This document shows positions 1 through 13,379 of a stretch of DNA of 64,000 nt, piece by piece. How positions within the stretch are numbered: position 1 is the first letter of the stretch; each line of letters begins with the position of its first letter. The stretch spans positions 48,777 to 112,776 of the forward strand of contig VSDK01016610.1 in assembly GCA_009767595.1 (NCBI GenBank), given 5' to 3'. The notes under the pieces were generated by a model. It was not told the DNA's origin. It saw nothing but the letters and a program-made list of their open reading frames with translations, and ran no database searches. The DNA is from Symbiodinium kawagutii (taxonomy: Eukaryota; Sar; Dinophyceae; Suessiales; Symbiodiniaceae). A program made the translations under genes and the position numbers.

Positions 1-2374
1 CAACTTAGTGGTCCATGGATGTTCGTGGTAAGTGATCGTTGATCACCTCGATACCGTAATTGATCATTGATTTGTGACTGACAAAGGTTGGCTGGTTTAT
101 CTATGAATAGGTTCTTTCGGCTTGTCTATGTGGTGTTCGGTGGCGTTCATCACTGTTCTTAACGCAACATTGTTGGATTTTCTTAGTGGGCCATGATTTA
201 CGTTTCTCTACCGGCAAACAAGCCATGATAAACAACCAGTCTAATCTTAATCAGCCATCAATGACTCAGAGCGTCATGACAAACAGGAAAACGCGTCAAG
301 TTGTTTTCAGCTGAAACTCAGTGTTGTGGACGTGTGGCTGCCCCATGTTTGGAAACATCCATTCAGAAGCACACCAACAGGTAGACTCAATGGTGACACC
401 CAGCCTACTTGGGCAGGAAGAACGTCAAATGAGACTTTCAACAGCACCGTGGAATGTGTTTCTATTATATTTCTTTTGTTTGGTGCGACTTGGGCAAGAC
501 CTGGTAAAACTGCCAAGACAATGATCTATTGCTTGACCATTCATTGCAGTGATATTGAAATCTCGTTCCATCGTATTGCACATGGTACTCGTTTGCTTAG
601 ACACGTTCGCAAGAGAGACCTTCCACAGTTTGCTTGTTATTGACGGCGCGTTGCCGATCATAGCAACTAGCGTAATTCGTGATATGCTGTCACTTTGGCT
701 TACTTGCCCAATTGTGGGAGCACCAACATGAAGATCTTTTTGTTTGAGTATGGCAGTGTCAGACCGGACACTTAAGGTTGTGTTCCACAGGGGTGGGTTC
801 AAAGATGCATTCTGCAATGGCGATGTCTAGAGCCTGTCATGCTGTAAAAGTGTGATTAGGTTTTGATAAAAGTTATAAGTTAGTGGCGGATACCCTCACA
901 CCTTCCCAGAGGTTATTTCGCTCCCTGCAATGCAAATAGTTTGGGTATTTTCAACCCAGAAGGGTTTGCGGCTAATTGAAATGCTATGGATGGGCAGTAT
1001 TTTGAAGGTTTGAATCCTGATTTGTTCAAATTGCCTGACGCGCGCCAGATCGTTCTGATTACTGGCGTGACCGCCTTTCAGATTCTTGGATTCAACACTG
1101 CCGCGCATCCAATGCATCGAATAGCAGGTGCATTCGTTATTGATATCGCAACCATTGCACAATCCACCCCAAGTCGGGTGTTTGTGGGGTACTCCGCAAC
1201 TGAGGCTGCATCTCATCGTATACTATATGATGAGATTAAACAATTAATTGGAAACATGAATCATACAATTGATAAAAGCTCCTGAGCACTTGTAGTTATC
1301 CGAATTCACTATCAAGGCAAGAATCGCAAAGATGTGAATATGCTGAACACACACAATTTTCGAACATAATGGCATTTGTTGATCGAGATAGGCAACAAGC
1401 CGATGTGCCGATAAAGGAGGCCGACCTTCAATCAACCGGCTTGCAGGATGGGCAATTGCGCGCCGCTGATTTGTGTAAAAGAACTGAGTGAATGCCAGTG
1501 CCTAGCTTTCTCAACCCAAGCAACACAATAGAATGTCAAAAAAAATAACACTTCAAAATATGAGTGCCATCTTGTGCAGGTCCCGATCTTGTATAGGTTG
1601 AGGAGATTCAATGGACAATTTTTGCCAGGATTTGGATATCTCATTTGAATGACTTTCGCACTTCTTTTTGCAGAAATTTGACGCCTTTGGGTGGTCTCAA
1701 TGGGGTGGGAAGTTCACACACCAAAAATCAGCAGGAGCCCGTTGTGTCAGAAGACAGTCTTGTTGACTTTCAGACGTTGACCGAGAGAACTGCTAGTTAG
1801 CTTTTGACAATCTGTTGTTTCACATTTTGCCAAATTCGGATTTTGTTTTTGCGTTTGCTGAGGATCCATAATTTGGCAAAGTTTCTGCAGAGGACTGGGG
1901 GGGGGAAACAGTTTGGTACTGGCATTGATATAATGTGCGATGGCACTCAACATTTTGCTTATACAATTGAGTGTGTAACAAAGCTATGATGGACCCTCGT
2001 ATTTGTGCTATCAAATCTACTTGATATTCGTGATATTGTACAGTAATACTTCTGGGAATCCTTCTTGACCAAGCATACCACGATGCAAATTTTGACTGTC
2101 ATGGTTCTGGAGAACTTTGATGAGTCGCCGTCATAGCAGGGGCATTTCAAGGCAAGAAAGCCTAGGCTTCAGCTGTAAAGGTGACCTAGGACCACCTACT
2201 CTGGGTGAATCTCAAACGGATGAATCCATTGGCTACTCATGTCACATCCAAAACAATAGTTTCTTCCTGGATTCATCAACATTCTTCATTTCCTTGTCCC
2301 AAGCTATTAACGAAAGGAATCTGGGCCAAGATCCACCCACTGCCCATGACTCAACTCACAAAGGTGAAGGATAT

Positions 2375-2520
2375 GTATGATATATATATATATACATATT
2401 TAAATGTTTTTATATGTATAGACAAATATATGTATATGTATATCTATTTACATCCACACATACGTGTTTACAAAATCATATGTGTATATATATATATATA
2501 TGAATACAAACACACGTGTG
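2375..2520. repeat. TA/TATG microsatellite
   Basis: Alternating purine-pyrimidine sequence made of TA, TATG and TACA units with interruptions. Short frames across it are translations of the repeat. Confidence 0.85.
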
Positions 2521-5500
2521 TATATGCGGCTCATGATTTTACCCTTTCTGAAAATGGTTCCAGGAACAAATTCCTGGAGTGCTGTTTGCCCATCGCGATG
2601 CGGATGAAGCCTGTGGTGGGGCGGCCAGGGGTTTCGGCGATGACTTCGGGGAGGTCCGTGAATAGTTGAGTTGATCGTTGATCCCAACAAAATGAGTTGA
2701 TCATTGATCAAACCCAGCAAAATCAATGAGTTGATCCCAACATTGATGGGATATCCACTTGTCGGTTGCTGTCATCCCTTAAAAACGATGATTCACCACA
2801 AGCATCGCCGTGGCCACCAGAGCCATTTACTGTACTGTACCTTAGACACTGCACGTTGTTGACCATCACTAGCCATTGATGGCAAACTGCTTGGGATTTG
2901 GCCTTTTTGTTAGTGACCTTCCATTGCAGTTCCCCAGCGCCGCCGAGGTTTGATGCAGCGCGGCGCAGCATAGAGATGAGAAAACCCGGGCGGAGAGTGA
3001 TGCAACATCATGACATCTAGTTCCAAGTGATAAGTCTATGGCTATGAACATGGAGAGTAGTTTGCATCCAAATAAGTCGACTAGTTTGGTCATTGACGGG
3101 ATGTTCACCAGGGGTAGGTATTGACCACAGACATATATCCAACCCGACTGAACTCCATTTTAGTCATGCTGCCTGCTTAGTTCATAATGCTACTGATGCA
3201 GCAAGCATGGACGATAGTACTGGCATTGGCAATGGTTGATAGTTATTTGATAGTAACGTTAAATAGTATAGAACCAACCAACGAACCCATCGCCCACCCG
3301 ACGGACAAACAACCAACTGAAGTTTATCTTAATCATGATTGTGAGCAAGATGGTAGATCATAATTTTGACAATGATTAGTATGTAGTGAAATTCCGACAT
3401 CAATAGACATAGATAATGGCTGACAACGATTAATTATTAGTCTTTGATGATCAATGATGTTCATTGATAATTAATCGCTTTGAATAGCAATGGTCATACG
3501 CACTATGCCTGGCTGAACAACCCGGGCACAAAAAAATCAATCAGTGAAACCAGGGTGCCGTTTCGACCATGATTTGCCATGGTGGTGAGCCAGTGATGAG
3601 TGAATAAATGATACCAGATATGAATGGTGGTTAAACAATAGTGATTAATATTTTGTATTAAGATGTGATGATATCGACATGATTAATACAAGATAGTATG
3701 AATAATGATTCGCCAGACAATGATGGTCACATGGTGGTCAATCATGGTCAACACTGGTGAGCACACAGTCAATCCTGCCGACAATTGGTATCAATCTGGA
3801 GCCATATCAACATAATCCAAATTTTAGAGATCCCCGACTTAACCTAAACCATTTTGGACGCATCCTTATTGGTTTGACACGCTCGGGCATTGAGATGAGA
3901 ATGTATCTTTGGGAAAATGACAGCGATGATGGCCCGTTGATGGGGATATCTGACAGACAGTGATGGGGATTTCAGGAAAAGTCAAAGTTATATCAGAATC
4001 CACCAGTTGTATAATCACATGGAGATGTCACCATTGCTATTGTAACCTGCGTGTTGTTCATCCATCAGCTATCGACAAGTATATTGGATTTGTTATTTAA
4101 GTATTAGTATCATATTTGTGCGTTTCCACACCTTTTCAAAAGGGAGATGTTTGTTTGGTTTTCTCGATCATAGGTTTTAGGGTATGACTTAAGCCACGTC
4201 CGAATGTTGTAATGGGAGTGCAAGCAATCAGATTGGCAACAAACTGGGATATAGTGGGTGTCTGTTGGCCTTTTTTTTTTCGTGGCACTGAAACCGTTGA
4301 CTGCGGATTCGAGGTTGATTCTTTCTTTGATTCAACTCATCTGAGGTTTGATCTGACTTAGCTCCCTTGCTTTGTCCCCTCCCTGGCCTTTGCTCCCTTG
4401 GCTGTTTGCTCAACTCTTGGAATGCCGTGGCTCGAGCAATCAGCTGAGCAGCTGATAGCAGCTGCAGAATAGATGTGGCGACTATGGCAGTATGGATGTA
4501 CGGCTTGGGAATTGATATATGGTTGCCTCAGATGTTGCAACTTTGACACATGCTTCGCGACTTGTGCTTTGTGAGATCATGCACGTCGCTTCTATGATGG
4601 AAGCAATGCTGCAGAAGCACTGTCATAGAAGTGTATCACCGAGTTTGTGCGTGTGTGCATTGACAGCGTCACTTACCTTCCAGTTGCATGGCTGTTTGTT
4701 ACAAGCTAGAAGAGCTGCACATGTGCTTCACGAATCTTCATGAAATATCAAGTAACTGGATAGAACAGCAGCCTTCCAATAAAGCCAAACATAGTCAAGC
4801 TTACTTTCAGCGATTCGTCTTACATGGCTAGCGCTGAGTTGCAGACTTAGCGACTCCACTCGGGCGATCGATCGGATTGCAGCAACAGGAAGAATCCTGG
4901 GACCTACAGACCTGAAACTTCATTATTTCTCAAGGGTCCCGCTAGCAGTTTGGAGAATTATGAGCAACTCCATGTACTTGGAAACACTGAAATTAAGTTA
5001 ACTTTTTAGGATATCACAGAACGGATTTGTTTCGAGCCTGAATTTCATCCTCGATAGCGAAGTGCGAGTGAGGAAACCATAGACTCTTTGGATTCCATTT
5101 GAGCATCATTATAGAGAATGGGAAGTCAGATGAATTGAGTCGTTGATCCACCAGCAAAAGGACATGGCCACATGGCCACCACTTTTTTTTCAACCTTGCG
5201 GAGGTGAGATGCCACTCGTTTTTCGCAGGCTTCTCACAGTGTATGCCCTGGGCTGAGCTGAAGTCATCTCTGTTGTGGCACATGAGTCGGGCTATTTGTG
5301 ATATCGCCATGTTTAGATCATCAAACCACTATGCCGAGATAGATTACTGTATAATCCATGGCATCGTCAGGACAGGTTGTTTGGTTGGAGGTTACACAGA
5401 TGCGGCGACAAGAATAGCATTGCCCCCTGAAATCTATCATGCACACCACCCACAGGGTTTATTAGATTTTGTTGAGGGATCCGCAATTTCGATCAGCTGG

Positions 5501-7200
5501 TCATAAAACTATTTGTAGCAGTAATTTTCAAGGTAAGTGAGATTTCTCAAGAATAGATCACCATGGACCGTAGAAGAGACTTTGTGGGAAACACTGTGCA
5601 AGCACGCATAAATGCAGAAAAATGAATCAGTTCTCATATTTGAAAGACGACAAGGTATTCACAAAAAAATGGATCTAGACACGTGATTCTTCTGGAGAAC
5701 ATCAGACCTGTCAGTGGGATTCTTCCATCCTGTCAGGAAGTCAGACATTGACAGTCAAAGTGCCACTTGACAAGTCGCGATGTGACAGCTTTCTTGAAGT
5801 GAACAATGAGTTGTTTGCTTGATACACTTCTTAGCTCAAATTGAATCCACAAGTATTGAATAGAGCAACAAGAATCTTTCGTCAGATGCAGTGAAGACAG
5901 GTCTCTCACGGCATCCTGGTGTCTGGTGATGCCCCAGAGGCACTTTGGTCTTGGCAGTGAGGGTGGTTTGCACAATTACAGTGTTTGTCTGGCTTTTGTT
6001 GGCAGATACAGTTCAGATAAGCAGTTGGCAGGGCAAAGTCCATGTGAATCATAAACTCGAATAATGTGTTTTTCTTGAATAGCGCACTTCATGTGTTTGT
6101 CAATGGATCATGGATGTAATAGTTTTACTTGTTCAAAAGTTTGGTTCAGTTGGTGAAATGTTGCAGCCCTACCATTTTGCAAGAGAGCCCATCATCCCTG
6201 CAGCATCTTAGAACTGGTATAATGATGCCAAGGGAATGGCAGTCAAAGTCACAGTCATGGATGTAAACTCATGGTAGCTGCCATGTAGCGTTACTGTCAT
6301 CATCATCACCACGACGGTCACATTGCAGTTGTTGTCAGTAACAGAGCTATTCCGATATATTGTTTGTACTTCTGTTACTGTTAGCTATCAAGAGCCATCA
6401 GAATTTAGTGTGTGTTGCCTTTTTTGTCAGCTGCTATTATGATTAGTGGCAGTTATTGTCAGGTATTGTTATTGCTAACTGAGAGCTATTCTTTTGATAG
6501 TAGTGGGATTGATACTTGTCTCATTTATAAACTAATTGCCTGTATACAAGAACTGTTTATATATGGCTATCGGTCAATCCTCTGGATCTCAGGAGGTCGA
6601 AACATTATTTTGTTGGTTGATATTGATCCACAACCATATGTTACATATCAACAACTAGACATGTAACCAGAAATGGTGATTCTGTATATATATGTCATTA
6701 TACTATTATACGTAGTTGTATATGTTTTTAAATACACATATTGTAGTTATATATCCAACCAACTAGTAACTAGTTGGCAAAAACACATGTCAATATAGCC
6801 ATAGCATGGTATAGTGCAATTAGTTCCGAGTCAGAGTCACATAATATCCAGAAAAGCATCACCAGGAAAAACATATTCCGAATGTAGTAGTCATAAGTGC
6901 TACTTATACTTATCAGGTGTTAGAACAAACACATGTTACACATATTATATATATATACCGTCAAAACAGGAACACATCATCGTCCTATTAATGGAAGCAA
7001 CAACAATGTATAGTCACATAACAATGATTTAATACCAGCAACACATCACCGTCAGAACCTGCCTTTGTCAGAGGCGACGTTCACCGCATCAGCTCCGCGG
7101 AGGCTGCAGGAAGTGTGGACACCTGGGCGCCAGTTACGACTTGCCACGTAACATGGTTGTGGGTTGTTTAAGCGATCCAATGGTTGCCCAAGCAATGGTT

Positions 7201-7320
7201 GATCTATCTATCTATCTATCTATCTATCTATATATATATATATGTCTATTTTGTACATATGTATATATATATATGTATCTATATTTATTTTTATATAAAT
7301 ATATATATATATATAGTAAT
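7201..7320. repeat. CTAT then TA microsatellite
   Basis: Seven or so CTAT units grade into TA and TATG units. A similar AT-rich tract follows at 7536-7600. No gene is associated. Confidence 0.85.
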
Positions 7321-9229
7321 AGTGATCATAGTGATAGTAGTAAGGATAGTAATAATTCCATGTAGTGGTTGATGATGTATAGCCAATACCTAAAACACGC
7401 AGCTGGTTGATGCTTAATCATAGGGGATATGCCAGCTATCTAAGTAGGTTACCAAGCATTCCGACTAGTGACTGGTCATGTGAACAACTGGGGTAGAGGG
7501 TTTTGATCCACAAGCAAATATGTATTGCAATATGTATATAATATAATTCAATATATATATATTTACACATATATATATATTTATTTATTTGCATATATGT
7601 GTGAACAGATACTTTGATGATTTACAGTAAGTGGTACAGACAATATTATCAAACATCAATTATGCAGAACTACATAGTTGTAATAAGATATGTATTGCGA
7701 TTTTGTTTGGTTTTGGTCAGTATAGCCTAACATATGATCGTCATCATGATCTCCGTTCAAGCAATGCTTCTCCAAACAGGCACACAAAAGATGCAACAGT
7801 GACAAATTAAAAGCCAAATCACGTTCACCATGTGTACATGGATTGAAATCTTAAAACCTGCAAACAACCTGGTTTGAAAGGTTTTGATAGATTAAAGACC
7901 CAATACCTTTGGCAGATCATGATCATAGCTGATTACGGTAACACCTTTAGTAATCAATGTATATCATGGAGGGGATATGTCCGTTGTTTTTTTTGCACGG
8001 CTGAGCAGAGAAACCTTTTGCATTGCATCACGACTGATTCAGACTACTGGTTGGGCAGCCACATCGAGTAGTGATGTTCATCAGGCTGAGGTTATCACTT
8101 AATTGTACTTGATAGCCGTAGCCAATGCCCTCTGACTATTGGTTTCACGCACAAACATGGGGAAGATAGTAGATGGGATTGTTTGTTGATTATAAGACAA
8201 AGTGCTACAATGATTGCCGACACTGACATGCATTGAACATGAAACTGACCGAGGCATCAACCGGATAAATACTTGGAAGCAATGGAGGGTTTGACCAAGA
8301 ACACAAGTTCAACCAAGAAGTCTTGGAGCACCATGGCCAACAGCCGCCATCCTTCAGCTTGAAGAACTCTTATTGCTGCTTCTACAACTCTTTCAGCGCT
8401 GGTAGTTTCAGTGCTTTATTTTGTAACACTTCACAATTGGGTCGCAATGCCATCGCTGATGCTCCGGATCAATGTGAACACTTCTGAGTGCTGAACTATG
8501 TTGCATTCCAGCTGGTAGAGTTTGCTTTTGGAATTATGTGTTTCGCGCACTTATATACATGTATGATACAGCAAAATATACATGCGTCGCAATAGCCACC
8601 AAACGAGTATTGAGTATTTATGTACAGTTGATACATACGATATATCCTGTTGCAGAATAATAGGCTCGCATGATTTTCTTCAGAAGCTCGTGTGGGTACC
8701 CATGCTTGATAGTTTTTGCCAATGAGTTCAAGTAGGATCCCTTAAAAATGACTAGGTGGGTGGAGCAAGGAGTAGCCCCCCCCACATAACACATACACAT
8801 CCACAACTACACATTCCGCTAAACCCCTTTAGATCCGCCCAGATGGCAGAGACTGGGGGAAGATGAGCTGCCCCGGGATTGTTTGGGAGGGTCATGTTTT
8901 TGACTTGGTGAGGTGGTAGAGCTACATTTGAGTAACGTTTTACCGCAACTGTAGTATATCAGCGACAAAATCATCAAAAAGGTGTTTCCTACAAGGTTAC
9001 CTACTGTTTGAAGAGTTGATTATCCAAAACATTGTTGTGAACAGTCAAATCCCATTTTCAAGCGTGTGGCAACCATCAATTTCCCACGCTTGGTTGTTGC
9101 GTCCCCAAGTTTTTTTGGCGCTCCCCAAGTCTTCCTTGATACCCAGGGCCCACCTTGGACCTATGCCGACCAGCAGAGCTGGGGCCAGCTGAGTGACTTG
9201 CACGGAGAAAAGGTTGGTGGTTGGTGGGT

Positions 9230-9294
9230 GGGATGTGGCTGGAGGAGGTTGGATGGTCCCCGGGATGTGGCTGGAGGAGGTTGGATGGTCCCCG
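9230..9294. repeat. Tandem duplication, 32-bp unit, two copies
   Basis: The unit starts GGGATGTGGCTGGAGG and is repeated almost exactly at 9262. It is G-rich on the + strand. No coding role is evident. Confidence 0.8.
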
Positions 9295-11073
9295 ATGGTC
9301 CCAGTGTTCATTGGTCCTTTACTTTGCATGTGGATTGGTACATCCTTGGTTCCTCACTATGCCTGTGGATCAAAATTTGGGATTCTCCAGTCCATCGGGT
9401 TTCAGGTCAACAACGACTTGTGGGATCTTCAGCCCTTGAGAGGAAGGGATTGCTGATCTAAGTTCTTTGATCCCAGGTTCATGACGTCTGAAAGTTCAGG
9501 GACGTAATGAGCTGCATGCCTAAATGATCCTAAATGAACAGGACCTTCATTTGCTGTTTCAGTGCCTTTTGTGTTTACATACATTGTATACTCATCAAAA
9601 CTTGAATTTACAAAAAATGTTTTGTTTTGGATGATTTGTGATTCCCATGAATGTTCTTGTGGATATACTTGACTTATGTGTCATAAGCACACAATAGCGC
9701 ACACAGATTGATAAATATACTTATGTACATACATGTATTCACTACATTAACACACACGCATAGGAATGCAATCATGCACACATCTCACATGCTCAGAACT
9801 ATGTTTACTCATCAGCCGAATTTCGCAATATCACCTAAAAACTATTCTTTGTTTGATATCATCTTTGATATCTCTGAATCATACAAACATGTCACTCGCA
9901 GCACGGTTTCATAGGTTGGTCCATGTGGTGTGTGTTTGTGACCCTTGCTACATGTTGAATGATTGAATCTGATAGGCATTGATAGGCTATATAGGAGTCC
10001 ACTTACCAGCTGCTGGGATGAACCATGAAGTGGAACTCAGCACGGCCCCACCACGCGGCTGGACGCGTGCGATGGATGCTCGTAACAGTACTCAAACAGG
10101 AACTAAACCGTTTCTATATTCTGGAGAGAGCTTGCTTGTTTGTTCCAATTTGACTCAAGATTCGGACGACTTTGGAAAGTGGTTATGTACTTGCAACATG
10201 CGGCACGACGCACGATCAGGTAATTCCAAGTGCGGGCATGTTGGAGCCCCTTGGACAAGCAAAGTCAAGATCCCGACACGGCAGTCAGGATCAAAGTAGC
10301 CGCTTTTGCAGGAGCTGTGTAAGTCGGGGCTGCAATTTTTTTTTGAAATGCATTCTACTGTAATTTAGTGTAATTGCAACAGCTGCGAGGCTACTCTAAG
10401 CCCCTTGGAGGATAAGAAGAATCCATTCGGCATAAGATTACCACGGGATGTTTTCATAAATGGAAAACACACACCTGGCGGCAACCCATGGAAAAAGTGG
10501 GTCGGGCAGGCTGCGGCAGGCCGCCATCTGTTTGAAAGAGAAGTTGTGGCACCCCCACTTAGGACATCTTTGGTGACATGATACTTGGTGAACTTGACGG
10601 TGCATATGACCTCAATATGCAGTGTAGCACCTTGATGATTTTCCAGCTAGTCTGGCAAGACAAGCACAAAGTATGTGTTTGTTTCCTGCCAAGGCATATC
10701 CAACTTTTGTCAGCTTGCTTGCGGGTTTAATGGTTTTGTGGTCCATGATGTTTTCTTTTCGGTCGCGCGCTGTTGAAAAGTTTGGACAAGGCAGGCCAGG
10801 CAGAGATTCCTGCATTGACTGCGAAAGATGCTCTGCATCCCTTGATTTGTTTGAGCATATTTGGTGGTAAAGGGTGGTATCTCAAAATTGAGGGCATCCC
10901 CAAATCATCCTATATTAGTCATTTTACTACTTACTAAACCAACCATTTTGGGGGTGTTTGTGGCTTGAGAAACTGCCAATTATTCCTAGCCGGAAATGGC
11001 AGTGGGAAAGCGTCATATTGTTTTGCCATGTGGGTTGATCTTTGGCAGTCGGTTTTACAACCTGACCAACAGA

Positions 11074-11183
11074 AATGGTGGTTTCTCAAAATATGGGAAC
11101 CCCCAAATCATCCACTATTAATCATTTATGATAGTAATAAACCAACCATTTTTGGGGTACCCCCATTTTGAGGAAACCACCAA
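11074..11183 (+). repeat. Inverted-repeat element, family 1 (MITE/introner-like)
   Basis: A well-preserved copy of about 110 bp. It begins ATGGTGGTTTCTCAAAAT and ends with the near complement ATTTTGAGGAAACCACCA. Inside the termini are a run of C then A (CCCCCAAAT), the motif TAATAAACCAACCA and a run of G. A more diverged copy lies at 10871-10978. Other copies in the window: 15263-15392, 20864-21022, 23369-23474, 27709-27824, 31075-31202, 31354-31450, 35774-35882, 36237-36339, 40090-40190, 41254-41368, 55987-56093, about 57638-57750, 58437-58556 and 58856-58957, plus fragments near 38817 and 55800-55885. It encodes no protein. Confidence 0.85.
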
Positions 11184-11963
11184 ATACACCCGGTCTGGCA
11201 ATGCCGCCATGATGCGTCCAGACCTTCAACGGGCCTGGCGCTTCTAAAGTAGGACCACCTCAGAGTGTCACAATACCTCGTGGCAGGGCAGAAGGTGCTT
11301 CATGAATGGACATGGTTGCCTTCCCATGATATTCTCGGGGTCTTTGAAGCGTTCTTTCCATTCTGATCTTTTGGATGGTTGATGATGTCTAAGGATTATT
11401 CTTTATGCCTATCTATGCCTACAGTTTTACTATTGTGGGGTAGTATTAGATCAGAATGAGTGGGGGACCCTTCCCAAACCAACCTTTCCTCGAGGATCCA
11501 AAAACTTCACTCGCTGATGTGCTGCACCTTTGCCCTGAGGACCAGTCACCCATAAACCTCGTCCGATCCCTGGTGAGGACTCGTGAGGACTCAGTGGTTC
11601 TCATTTTATTCCCAGATTGAGGTTGTCATAAATGATACGAGGATACAACTCAAGATTCCAGGATTCCAGGAACGCAACAACATGCAACAACATGTAACAA
11701 CTCTTTGCAGTACTATACAGTATCTCGTTGTTGTTTGTGGTCGTTCAGGATGGCTTTGTTTTAGAATGTCTTTGCATGTCTCTACATGTGGACAGTTTAC
11801 CCGCAGCGAATGACTCTTCAGTTTTGATGATCCAAGTAGCAGATCAAGCTCTGCAGTACTCATAGCTCAGCTTAGCCTTGGAGCTCCCCTTTAAAACCAT
11901 GGATTCTCTGAAGGCCCTAGCTGCAAGCGTTTGGCTCAGCCCCGTAGACTGGGCAGTTGCCCA

Positions 11964-13379
11964 ATGAGTGAAGCCGAAGCCGCGCTTCCTTTCGAAGCAG
12001 TTGACTTTGACTCGATCCCTGTTGTGGTGGACGATTCCTTTGAATGCCCCGCGACGTCTTCCACTTCGTCCCGAGCCACCAGGGTACGTCAGCAGCGAGC
12101 TGATCGATCTCGAAGTTTGGGCCGGAGTTCGCCAACTGGCCAAAGTCTTGAACGCCAGGCTCAGTCAAGATTCCCATCTACAAGGCATTCAATCAGCACT
12201 TCACCATCTGCAGGTGTATGCATCAAAATTGATGATGACTTAGAGATGATAGTCTCAGATCTACAAGCAACTCGCCCTAGAGCAAGAGCCAGAGCCATGC
12301 CCATCAGAGCTGTAAGGCCTGACTTGCCGGCCTTGTATTTGGAAGCATTTCATTTTTCTAGGTCAGAGCATTGTATTGCTTGCCATCAGACTTTTGCTGC
12401 AGGACTGGTGTTTTTTGTTGAAGCATGATTCTTTCCATTTTCTTTAGCCTTTCAGAGGATTCCCTTAGTGTTGCTTTGTGTTATTATGCATATGGTCATC
12501 GCAACTATTCATTATAGTCGTGGGCATGACCTTGATTGCCTGGCTACTTGTTCTTTGGATTCTGAAGCCAGTGCCCATGCAGAAAACACGGAAATTTGTC
12601 TTTTGACTTTCTGAAATAGTGGTTGAACTCGTCACTGATTTCAATTCTGCAGCTTAGATTTCGAGGCCGCAATTTACTATGCCGTTATTGTGATGTTTGG
12701 AGCTACGATCTGCACGGAGTTGTTTTGTTGCTGTGTGACAGGAGATTTGCGCGTGGGATTCATCATGGAGCCGAACCTTGTCCCCCACTGGGTGCATCTG
12801 TCCTGTTCCAGACGTGCTCGACTGCAGAGTGTGGGGCAACTTTTAGCTTGCGATCCAACGGTCACAGTGGTGGATCGTGACAAGGCATTGAAGGAGCTGG
12901 GAAGATCTGGAAGAAATGCCAGAGAGGTTCAGCCCTGGAACTATTTGAGGGCCACCGTACACCAGTGGACTTCTGAAGTGGTACATGAGACTGCAGAAGA
13001 CCAGGGCCTCCAGGGTGGCGGCCGAGCTGAAAAAGAAATTGCAGAGATTCTTTCTTCCCTGCCCTGTGAGCAGCTTGATGCCAGCCGAGACATCTGTGCC
13101 ATATGCCATCAAACCATGGCAGAGGGTGAGATCGTGTGCCATCTTCCTTGCGGCCATTTTTATCATGTTGGCTGCATTGATGCCTGGTTGAGGATCCGAA
13201 CAACGTGTCCACTGGACAATCGCGAGATTCGGCCAAAACAGCTGCGCATTTCCAGGTATGTCAAGCCTATAGCCAATAGCTATCAGATGCTATCAGTCAT
13301 GCTACATTCGAAATGTGATGATTTGTCCTGGGGCAGTCGCTGCAGAGATGATAGCCACATTGCGCCAAACAGTTGGTGA
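11964..13379 (+). CDS. RING-H2 protein (RBX1-like zinc ligands) with a PARP-finger-like C2HC motif
   Basis: Three inferred exons, 11964-12402, 12742-13255 and 13346-13379, total 987 nt and encode 328 residues. The intron at 12403-12741 starts GA and ends AG; the one at 13256-13345 is GT-AG. Splicing exon 1 to 2 in phase assembles a zinc motif, CIAC-HQTFAAGDLRVGF...HWVHLSC (C-x2-C-x24-H-x2-C), resembling PARP-type fingers. The C-terminal RING is C-x2-C-x14-C-x-H-x2-H-x2-C-x10-C-x2-D; the last ligand is Asp in CPLDN, as in RBX1. RING-H2 proteins usually act as E3 ubiquitin or NEDD8 ligase modules; that role is inferred. The N-terminal 100 residues are Ser/Arg-rich and low complexity. The start is the first in-frame ATG, and an upstream exon cannot be excluded. 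The final 11-residue exon is the weakest part. Confidence 0.75.

Larger units (their letters stand above)
1..11963. other. Gene-poor, repeat-containing spacer
   Basis: No reading frame here has a recognisable domain or a convincing pair of splice sites. Open frames are short and occur equally on both strands. The stretch holds AT-rich microsatellites (2375-2520, 7201-7320, 7536-7600), a 32-bp tandem duplication (9230-9294) and two copies of inverted-repeat family 1 (10871-10978 and 11074-11183). A frame at 986-1285 (+) has a protein-like composition but no homology I recognise, so I do not call it. The rest is unremarkable intergenic or intronic DNA. Confidence 0.6.

Noticed and set aside
11926..11960. 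Spliced-leader relic (TTTGGCTCAG, then CCCCGTAG) upstream of the RING gene
   Set aside because: The two leader parts are in the wrong order and the match is short.
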